Source of the DNA: DUMC01 sp035362115
Lineage (GTDB): Bacteria > Bacillota > Clostridia > Acetivibrionales > DUMC01
DNA length: 12,782 nucleotides
Reading direction: 5' to 3'
Assembly: GCA_035362115.1 (NCBI GenBank)
Contig: DAOSDD010000121.1
Span: 1-12,782, forward strand
Position numbers and translations under genes: made by a program. Shown here in pieces: positions 1-5,447 of the stretch (the stretch's first letter is position 1; every line of letters starts with the position of its first letter). The notes under the pieces are model-generated. The model was given only the letters and a program-made list of their open reading frames with translations. It did not search any database and was not told the DNA's origin.

Positions 1-351
1 CACATAGGTAGCTCCCGGATCAAGGGTAAAATACTGCTGATCGATACATCCCCTTGTACTTGCTGTAGTATTGGTTATTTTTAAGGACTTGGAACCTTCA
101 TAAGCAACTGTATCATCAATAGAAATTGTTGCTGTTTGGATTACTTTTGTCCAACTGGCAAGGTCTGATTCGAAACCACTATTAACGACCATGTTTGGCA
201 TTTGAATAAGTTCCGGCTGAGGTTCTTCTGCTGATACGTTGTTTAATATGGGAAAATTACTCAGCACTAAACAAAAAGTCAATAAAATACCCAGCGTCTT
301 TGAAAGGATTCTTTTGGATCCCAGCCGAGGCATTTCTGAGTTAAACTTCAT
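1..351 (-). CDS. Secreted protein with carbohydrate-binding-type module (5' part only)
   Basis: The reading frame is open for 117 codons and runs off the left edge, so only the N-terminus is visible. The ATG at 351 is preceded by a strong Shine-Dalgarno (AAGAGGAGG, complement of 362-370). Residues 1-41 form a signal peptide: a basic n-region (RLGSKRILSK), a hydrophobic core (LGILLTFCLVL) and a likely cleavage site VSA|EE after residue 41. From about residue 53 the sequence (NMVVNSGFESDLASWT, then YEGSKSLKITN) has the typical start of a CBM_4_9-like beta-sandwich, seen in secreted glycoside hydrolases. The catalytic part, if any, lies outside the window, so substrate and activity cannot be stated. 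An extracellular polysaccharide-active enzyme is the most likely identity; a surface protein with only binding modules is the alternative. Confidence 0.8.
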   Translation of the reverse strand, partial: MKFNSEMPRLGSKRILSKTLGILLTFCLVLSNFPILNNVSAEEPQPELIQMPNMVVNSGFESDLASWTKVIQTATISIDDTVAYEGSKSLKITNTTASTRGCIDQQYFTLDPGATYV

Positions 352-706
352 ATTGCTAATTCCTCCTCTTTTGATTTAAATAATTGTTTTCTTATTCTTT
401 TTTCTTTTGACATTATTTTAGGTGTTATAATTAATAACCAAAATCGCCAAAAAAATTGTTGCTTTAATGAATAAATAACGCTAGACTGTCACCTCCCACC
501 CTCCAGAATAAGAAATAGAACGATAGAGCAAAAAGAGTTTTCATAATATATAAAAATTCTACAAATTGAATATATATTTAAAGATTTTTTTTGTAAAGTG
601 CCACTTTATGAGTGCTTTAACAAATCATGCGCATTACATGAATTTATTATATTTATATGCTGATATATGCTTTTGGAAATATGGCTTTAATTGAATTAAA
701 TTGTAT

Positions 707-734
707 TTGACGTGTTAACTATCTGAATTATAAT
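707..734 (+). promoter_or_regulatory. Near-consensus sigma-A promoter, plus strand, no gene downstream
   Basis: TTGACG (707-712; 5 of 6 to consensus) and TATAAT (729-734; 6 of 6) are separated by 16 bp. The predicted start is near 741. The following 160 bp has no open frame with a ribosome-binding site, and transcription would then run antisense into the asparaginase gene. It could drive a small RNA, be a remnant of a deleted gene, or be a chance match in AT-rich DNA. Confidence 0.45.
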
Positions 735-745
735 GTTTAACATTA
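731..745. promoter_or_regulatory. Palindrome TAATGTT-T-AACATTA, possible operator
   Basis: A perfect 7-bp inverted repeat with a 1-nt centre overlaps the -10 box and predicted start of the plus-strand promoter at 707-734, a typical repressor position. Further TTAAC half-sites occur at 715-719 and 755-759. The regulator is unknown, and an AT-rich chance palindrome is possible. Confidence 0.35.
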
Positions 746-812
746 CATTTGTATTTAACATTTTATTACCTTTAAGCAATTTAAAATGTGACAAAGGGTG
801 CATAGTGTAATA

Positions 813-894
813 AGGTCAGGGGACACACCTCTCTGGAAGTATAGAAATTTATAAAGTTCCTAAAAAATTCTTATACCAAGGTATGTCCCTGCTT
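813..894. repeat. Imperfect long inverted repeat, REP/RAYT-like
   Basis: CAGGGGACACACCT (817-830) pairs with AGGTATGTCCCTG (879-891) with few mismatches, and the flanks TAAG and CTTA extend the stem. The loop is about 48 nt and contains weaker internal pairing (GGAA/TTCC). The GGGGAC...GTCCC style resembles REP-like hairpins linked to Y1 (RAYT/IS200-type) transposases in Firmicutes, but no transposase is present. It starts 7 nt beyond the asparaginase stop, so it may also act as a 3'-end structure. The long loop and poor T-run argue against a standard terminator. Confidence 0.5.
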
Positions 895-901
895 ATTTTC
901 G

Positions 902-1774
902 TTACACAGGTTCAACTACATATATCTTAGGCAAGCATTTATCCGAAGCTGCTGCATACTCAAATCCCTCATGATTTGCAGCTCCGCCGAAATTTCCTTT
1001 ATTATCCGCACATACAATAGCGATATTGCCTACCTTTCCCGTTTTTTCAAATATTCTTTTATGAGTTCTCATTACTGCCAGTTCTGCAGCTTCCCGGGGA
1101 TTACATCCTTCTCTCATTAACTCTACAGCATAAAAGCAGGTACAGCCTTTCATTATATCCTCACCCACACCCGTTGCAGCGGCTCCGCCTACATAGTCAT
1201 CAACATAAAATCCTGACCCTACCAACGGGCTGTCTCCAACCCTGCCTCTGTATTTCATACTTATCCCACTGGTTGAAGTGCCGCTTGCCATCCTTCCAAA
1301 GGTATCAAGAGCAACAACGCCTACGGTATCATGACCTTCAATATGCTTGTTTCCTGCTTTTAATTCATTCATCATTTTAAACCAGGTTTCAATGCTTTTT
1401 TCACTTAAGAGCATTGTCTTTTCAAAGCCCTTCCTGGCAGCGAAATCTTCTGCTCCCTGTCCCACAAGAATATTGTGAGGAGTGTCTTCAAGAACCTTTC
1501 TAGCTATACTGATTGGATTTCTATATCCTTTCACACCCATAACAGCGCCTATTGAAAGGTCTTCACCATTCATTATTGCAGCATCAAGCTCAACCTCACC
1601 CGCAACATTGGGTATTCCGCCATAACCCACTGTATCTACTGAAGGGTCATCTTCAACATATCTTGCAACCTGCTCTACAGCATCCAGGGATTTCCTCCCG
1701 CAAGCGACCAATTTTCCAGCTTCAGCTACCCCTGTTAATGAAAACTTCCATGTAGCAATAACAGACCAAGTCAT
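902..1774 (-). CDS. N(4)-(beta-N-acetylglucosaminyl)-L-asparaginase (aspartylglucosaminidase)
   Basis: This 290-aa Ntn-hydrolase would cleave the GlcNAc-Asn bond of glyco-asparagines, giving aspartate and an amino sugar. It is made as an inactive precursor that cuts itself before the catalytic Thr. The sequence shows HDTVG with the scissile D149-T150 bond, so Thr150 is the new N-terminal nucleophile. Trp9, Thr168, Arg178, Asp181 and Thr201-Gly202 fall where the bacterial glycosylasparaginases have their substrate-binding residues (Trp11, Thr170, Arg180, Asp183 and Thr203 in the Flavobacterium enzyme), a constant offset of two. The length fits the family. There is no signal peptide, so it should act in the cytoplasm. 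The ATG at 1774 has a Shine-Dalgarno GGGAGG (complement of 1783-1788) 8 nt upstream. It is the last gene of the cassette behind the TIM-barrel and NodB-like proteins. An isoaspartyl peptidase/L-asparaginase is the alternative, but the W9/RVGDSP pattern favours glycosylasparaginase. Confidence 0.92.
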   Translation of the reverse strand: MTWSVIATWKFSLTGVAEAGKLVACGRKSLDAVEQVARYVEDDPSVDTVGYGGIPNVAGEVELDAAIMNGEDLSIGAVMGVKGYRNPISIARKVLEDTPHNILVGQGAEDFAARKGFEKTMLLSEKSIETWFKMMNELKAGNKHIEGHDTVGVVALDTFGRMASGTSTSGISMKYRGRVGDSPLVGSGFYVDDYVGGAAATGVGEDIMKGCTCFYAVELMREGCNPREAAELAVMRTHKRIFEKTGKVGNIAIVCADNKGNFGGAANHEGFEYAAASDKCLPKIYVVEPV

Positions 1775-1858
1775 TGTTAATACCTCCCAAAATAAATACT
1801 TTAATAAGCAACCGCTTTATATTTCTTATTCAGGCGTTACAAATCTGCTTCCTTGATG

Positions 1859-1901
1859 TTGTGGTCTGCTAACTCCAAAAATAATCTGTTGCAGACCACA
1901 A
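1859..1901. repeat. Perfect 11-bp stem-loop between TIM-barrel gene and asparaginase
   Basis: TTGTGGTCTGC (1859-1869) and GCAGACCACAA (1891-1901) pair perfectly around a 21-nt loop. On the minus strand it lies 29 nt after the TIM-barrel stop codon and ahead of the asparaginase start. No T-run follows on that strand, so it is not a standard terminator. It could be an mRNA-processing or 3'-stabilising stem that sets unequal expression of the two genes, or a regulator site. Confidence 0.6.
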
Positions 1902-1930
1902 AACTTTTGTAATGTAGTTTCTTTTGTACG

Positions 1931-2995
1931 TTATCTACAGTCAACCAATTTTCTATAGTTGTCCCTATTAGTGTTTCTTTCTCTTTCAAGGAGTCTGTAC
2001 ATTGCATCCCCTGTTACCTTCCATGTTAAATCAGGGTTCTTTGCACGGTAATCATTGGATTCAGAGCCTCTATATCCCCATGCTAGTATAGTCCTAGCAC
2101 CTGCATCATAGGCAGCATCGGTTGCGTAAATAATTTCCTCTTCCCTGCCCCTCGGGTTGTTGAAACATTGAATCCATAAGTTATGGTCCTTTTTAAACTT
2201 TGTGCAAATATCCAGATTCTTTTTAGTTGCATTATAAACGAATTCATAAGGATTTACACCCTGATGTCCAATCCAGTATGGGTCTGAACCTATATTATCA
2301 AGGGTATCAAGTCCTGATATCTGGTCTATTGTTGCCAGATTAATTCCGTATGAATCGCCCAGCATAACACATACAATATTATACATACCTTTAGCTTTAC
2401 TGTATGCAGTAACTTCTCTGAAATAATCGACTACACTATGAATTCTGAACTCTTCAACTTCACTCGTCAACTCTGAAGGCATCTTTTTCCCATACTTTTC
2501 TTCAAAGAGCTTCTGACAGGTGCTGCAATAACAGGTCCAAACCTTAGGCTTCCCGTTTTCCATTTCTTTGCCTGCAAGATGGGGTTCGTCCCAGAATATG
2601 GATTTTCCTCCGCTGTAATCAACTACATCAATCCATTCCTTGGTAAACTTTCTGAAGTCCTTATTGTTAAGGCATACTCTTACTGGATCCATTTCACCAT
2701 TTGAATAAACCTGGTGCGCTTCAGGATAATATGAAAGAAAATGGGATTTATCACCAGGAGGCCCTCCCAGTCCCCAGTTATCAACCCAAACTTCCAGGCC
2801 TGCATCCTCGGATATTTCGATAATCTCTTTCATAATATTCTTATGTCTATCCCAGTCATTATGGGAAAACATATGAACAACAAGGTTAAAATGGTGTTGA
2901 ATAATATCCAGCATATCGTCTCTTACATGCTTTAGCATTCTATTGCCATGATATGCAACACCCAATTTAAGATTGTTATTACAATAATTGGACAT
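1931..2995 (-). CDS. TIM-barrel glycoside-hydrolase-like protein with Cys cluster
   Basis: The family is not recognised with certainty. The 354-aa protein looks like an alpha/beta (TIM) barrel: LKLGVAYHG at the first strand, LVVHMFSHND, LEVWVDNWG, SIFWDEPHL, NIVCVMLGD, LDNIGSDPYW, LWIQCFNNP and ILAWGYRG as successive strands. FWDEPH (Asp136-Glu137) is at a typical catalytic position. It is followed by TCYCSTCQKLFEEKYG, with Cys155, Cys157 and Cys160, reminiscent of the Cys-containing loop after the acid/base strand of some GH42-like enzymes and possibly metal-binding. Aromatic residues at strand ends fit sugar binding. There is no signal peptide. I chose the ATG at 2995 because AGAAAGGA lies at good distance; the in-frame ATG at 3007 overlaps that site and would add four residues. 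The gene follows the NodB-like gene by about 80 bp, so co-transcription is likely. An intracellular glycosidase is inferred; substrate unknown. Confidence 0.75.
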   Translation of the reverse strand: MSNYCNNNLKLGVAYHGNRMLKHVRDDMLDIIQHHFNLVVHMFSHNDWDRHKNIMKEIIEISEDAGLEVWVDNWGLGGPPGDKSHFLSYYPEAHQVYSNGEMDPVRVCLNNKDFRKFTKEWIDVVDYSGGKSIFWDEPHLAGKEMENGKPKVWTCYCSTCQKLFEEKYGKKMPSELTSEVEEFRIHSVVDYFREVTAYSKAKGMYNIVCVMLGDSYGINLATIDQISGLDTLDNIGSDPYWIGHQGVNPYEFVYNATKKNLDICTKFKKDHNLWIQCFNNPRGREEEIIYATDAAYDAGARTILAWGYRGSESNDYRAKNPDLTWKVTGDAMYRLLERERNTNRDNYRKLVDCR

Positions 2996-3079
2996 AATTT
3001 CACACATCCTTTCTCACTTAATACCAACTATTTAAATTTAACTTCTCAATTCAAACTTTTAATTCTAATTTTTTATTTC

Positions 3080-4231
3080 TTATTTCTCAAAAACTACATC
3101 ACTCCAGAATGCAGGTTTGTAACCATTTTCAGTAGCCCAACGAGCCGCAGTCATGACCTTTTCTCTGTATTCCGGCTGATAAGCCTTATAATGAGGATAG
3201 AAATACTGTTCATGTATCAGCATCTCAATTAAGCCGCTCTGATGGGGGTCTTTTTTCAAATTGTCCAGGAAAGGACATATATCTTTAAGATTGGTTCCAT
3301 CGAGGACTATATCATGCTTTACAAACATTATGTCTTCTTTGTCATCTTTCCAATAATCCCGCTTATTAATATGCTTTATACGCTCATTATCGTGATAATA
3401 TGATACCAGAGGTGCCCCATCTTCAGCAAACTTAAAATATCCTACCAGCCCTTTCATACCCATAGTTCTTAAAGCTCTGGCAGCTTCCAATGAAGTTGCA
3501 CCCCAATGCACCGTTGTTACAGGGCTTAGCAATTCCTCTCCTGCAAATCTTATGATTTCATTGGTTATCAGTTCGTAATCCTTCTTTATCTCATCATAAG
3601 TTGCATTTGCATATGGCCTGTCTGGAAATTCCTGCAGTGAATGAAATGTAAGCTTTATCCAGTGGGCATTGTCTTTCCATTCACTCTTATATTTATCAGG
3701 CATCTGAGAAAGATTGAATCCTTCAGTCTGATAAAATAAATTTATATGTACTTTAGTCCCATACATATCATGGACATCTTTATATAACTTCAAATATGGG
3801 TTTTCGAATATGGATTTATACTTGTCACTGTTTTTTGCAATATCCTTAAGAAACCAGATATTATCATCCATAGAAATTCTATATTTACCGGTGGCGTTTT
3901 TCAGCCAATATACAACCATTTCATTTTTGCAGCCTGAATTTTCATCTACAGCTACTACTGTATTCCTATATCCATCCAGATTAATTGCAGCCTCATACAA
4001 AGTTCCTTCTCCCTTTGAAAATGAACAGCAACAGTCAGATTTTGAAGCTAAGCTATTTACAATTGTTGCTGGTACTCCATTAACAATAACCCTGCTTTGA
4101 TTTCCGGCCAGAAGCTTTACCTTTATTTCAAGGCTTTTCCCTTTAATCTGTCCATCAAATTCATTTAATACATCACCATTTATCGGGTTTATGAACTGTA
4201 TCAGGTTCTTATCACAATACGCTTGTGACAT
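3080..4231 (-). CDS. NodB-fold polysaccharide-deacetylase-like protein with N-terminal beta domain
   Basis: The 383-aa protein has an N-terminal beta-sandwich-like region (about residues 10-112: FDGQIKGKSLEIKVKLLAG, then EAAINLDGYRNTVVAVDENSG), followed by an alpha/beta domain resembling carbohydrate esterase family 4. Visible motifs are SMDDNIWFLKDI with the acidic pair Asp122-Asp123, LTFHSLQEFPDRPY with His197, TTVHWGATS with His242-Trp243, and a C-terminal LIHEQYFYPHY with His340. These match the general DD / H...P / aromatic pattern of NodB proteins but not the standard H-(S/T)-x-x-H-P pair, so catalysis is uncertain. There is no signal peptide, unlike most wall or chitin deacetylases, so the protein should be cytoplasmic. 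The ATG at 4231 has Shine-Dalgarno GGCGGTGA. It is the first gene of the cassette, behind the promoter at 4346-4373. Deacetylation of amino-sugar oligosaccharides is inference; a non-catalytic sugar-binding role is possible. Confidence 0.72.
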   Translation of the reverse strand: MSQAYCDKNLIQFINPINGDVLNEFDGQIKGKSLEIKVKLLAGNQSRVIVNGVPATIVNSLASKSDCCCSFSKGEGTLYEAAINLDGYRNTVVAVDENSGCKNEMVVYWLKNATGKYRISMDDNIWFLKDIAKNSDKYKSIFENPYLKLYKDVHDMYGTKVHINLFYQTEGFNLSQMPDKYKSEWKDNAHWIKLTFHSLQEFPDRPYANATYDEIKKDYELITNEIIRFAGEELLSPVTTVHWGATSLEAARALRTMGMKGLVGYFKFAEDGAPLVSYYHDNERIKHINKRDYWKDDKEDIMFVKHDIVLDGTNLKDICPFLDNLKKDPHQSGLIEMLIHEQYFYPHYKAYQPEYREKVMTAARWATENGYKPAFWSDVVFEK

Positions 4232-4291
4232 TAAAAATCACCGCCTTATAAGATTATTTGAGTTAATATTTTAAAATGAGTCTAACATAAT

Positions 4292-4333
4292 TAAATAAAT
4301 AATAATCATTATACTGATTTAATAATTTATTTA
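4292..4333. repeat. AT-only 9-bp inverted repeat in leader of NodB-like gene
   Basis: TAAATAAAT (4292-4300) pairs with ATTTATTTA (4325-4333) across a 24-nt loop. It would form the first hairpin of the mRNA leader started from the promoter at 4346-4373. All pairs are A-T, so it may be chance. Confidence 0.3.
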
Positions 4334-4345
4334 CTGCCTAAAATA

Positions 4346-4373
4346 ATTATATCACAGGTGGGACTTTTTGCAA
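4346..4373 (-). promoter_or_regulatory. Extended -10 sigma-A promoter for the NodB-like/TIM-barrel/asparaginase cassette
   Basis: On the minus strand TTGCAA (4368-4373; 4 of 6) is followed after 16 bp by TATAAT (4346-4351), with a TG one base upstream (TGATATAAT), an extended -10. The predicted start near 4339 leaves a leader of about 107 nt before the ATG at 4231. A second TATAAT (4308-4313) lacks a good -35 partner. Confidence 0.6.
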
Positions 4374-4408
4374 TATTTTATATATACTTTTAGCATGTAC
4401 TTTTGTAT

Positions 4409-5446
4409 TCACTTTTTCATCCAAATTTCCTGCTCATCTTCAATAGCATCACGTACAATCTCTTTCGTAAGAATTCTGCTTGCTGTTTTGCGGTCATATA
4501 TATTAACTTTATGTAAAATATACCTGCCTAAAAGAAATTCGAAAGGCAGCCAGTTTACATGGGATATAGGAAGAACATAGCGTTTGGCACCTTCCATTTC
4601 CTTAAATAATGACTTACGGCTGGTTATTGATAATGTACGATCAAACAGTGCATCAATAACAGATACCTTGGACTTGTCCAGAAGATGTGCATATGACAAT
4701 GGATCAACCTTAAAAAGTGGATGAATATCCCGGGATGTTATTATTTCTTCGAGGGACATCTGCTTTATCTGCGGAAATTGTTTATCATATATTTCATAAA
4801 GTATATTCTTATCATTCAGAGTTCTATCTTCAACTCTCCCCTCTGCTATAAGTCTTCGTACAAAACGTGTTGAACTAGATTCAAACAATAACTGTGGTAT
4901 ATTGCCTCCCGTAGTCATTAAAATCTTCTGATTGATCCTTTCATCCAGACAAGACACAATAGTGGTCAACATGCCGCCCAAACAATAGCCCACCATACAA
5001 TTGTTATCCTTCCAGCGATTTTGCTGTTCAAGATAGTCTATAGTGGAACGAATATCCACTATAGCGTGTTGGTATACATCATACATAACATTTATATCAG
5101 GCCATAAATATCGGCTGCCATATATCATACCATCTTCTATACGTGTGAAATTGCCCGGCAGTATTGGTACTACTGCATTCACCCCCGCTGATGCCAAGTG
5201 AGTACCCATCCACAGCAAAAACTCTATATTACGCGTGCCAAGGCCATGTAATATAACAACAGATGCCCGTATTTTATCCTTGGGCCTAAAATCATATAGC
5301 TGAACTGTCTCAGTGCCTGGCGCCGGTGTTTTGTATAAAGTAGGAAATGTAACGTAAAAGCATCTGTAATGCCGTCCTTTGAACATGCACCCGGAATGCG
5401 CTTCTATTTTGGATTTTTCGTAGAAAAAGTCAACCACTCTTTCCAT
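4409..5446 (-). CDS. Alpha/beta hydrolase with Cys nucleophile
   Basis: This 345-aa protein has the alpha/beta-hydrolase layout: VVILHGLG (oxyanion region, about residue 67), then MVGYCLGG with Cys155 at the nucleophile elbow, a helical insertion (about 190-255), a candidate acid in VIDALFDRT (Asp265 or Asp269), and LPISHVNW with His296. The GxCxGG elbow is like dienelactone hydrolases and PHA synthases, but length and C-terminus fit neither; ABHD18-like or another uncharacterised esterase family is possible. No signal peptide or clear membrane segment is seen, so it should be cytoplasmic. An in-frame TTG at 5461 would add five residues, but it is the first base of GGGGAGG's neighbourhood: that Shine-Dalgarno (complement of 5453-5459) sits 6 nt before the ATG at 5446. 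With that start the gene begins 1 nt after the upstream esterase stop, implying translational coupling. The natural substrate cannot be told. Confidence 0.82.
   Translation of the reverse strand: MERVVDFFYEKSKIEAHSGCMFKGRHYRCFYVTFPTLYKTPAPGTETVQLYDFRPKDKIRASVVILHGLGTRNIEFLLWMGTHLASAGVNAVVPILPGNFTRIEDGMIYGSRYLWPDINVMYDVYQHAIVDIRSTIDYLEQQNRWKDNNCMVGYCLGGMLTTIVSCLDERINQKILMTTGGNIPQLLFESSSTRFVRRLIAEGRVEDRTLNDKNILYEIYDKQFPQIKQMSLEEIITSRDIHPLFKVDPLSYAHLLDKSKVSVIDALFDRTLSITSRKSLFKEMEGAKRYVLPISHVNWLPFEFLLGRYILHKVNIYDRKTASRILTKEIVRDAIEDEQEIWMKK
5038..5064. repeat. Intragenic 10-bp perfect hairpin
   Basis: CTATAGTGGA (5038-5047) and TCCACTATAG (5055-5064) pair perfectly around a 7-nt loop, inside the Cys-nucleophile hydrolase (residues near VDIRSTIDYLE). 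There is no T-run. It may be chance, an mRNA structure, or a regulator site. Confidence 0.5.
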
Positions 5447-5447
5447 G

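Larger units (their letters stand above)
352..901. other. 550-bp gene-free AT-rich region
   Basis: I see no coding sequence here on either strand. It is the upstream region of the secreted protein at 1-351 and the downstream region of the asparaginase at 902-1774. It contains a purine-rich tract on the minus strand (complement of 492-505), a plus-strand promoter-like element at 707-734 overlapped by a palindrome at 731-745, and a long imperfect inverted repeat at 813-894. I could not find a convincing sigma-A promoter on the minus strand for the secreted protein; the best candidate near 425-450 is weak. Confidence 0.7.

Noticed and set aside
407..431. TTGACA (407-412) with TATAAT (426-431) on the plus strand
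   Set aside because: The spacing is only 13 bp, too short for a sigma-A promoter, and no plus-strand gene follows.
1859..1901. Rho-independent terminator
   Set aside because: On the minus strand no T-run follows the stem, and on the plus strand there is no gene to terminate.
4409..5446. PHA synthase or dienelactone hydrolase identity from the GYCLGG motif
   Set aside because: The length and the surroundings of the Asp and His do not match either family, so only a general alpha/beta-hydrolase call is kept.
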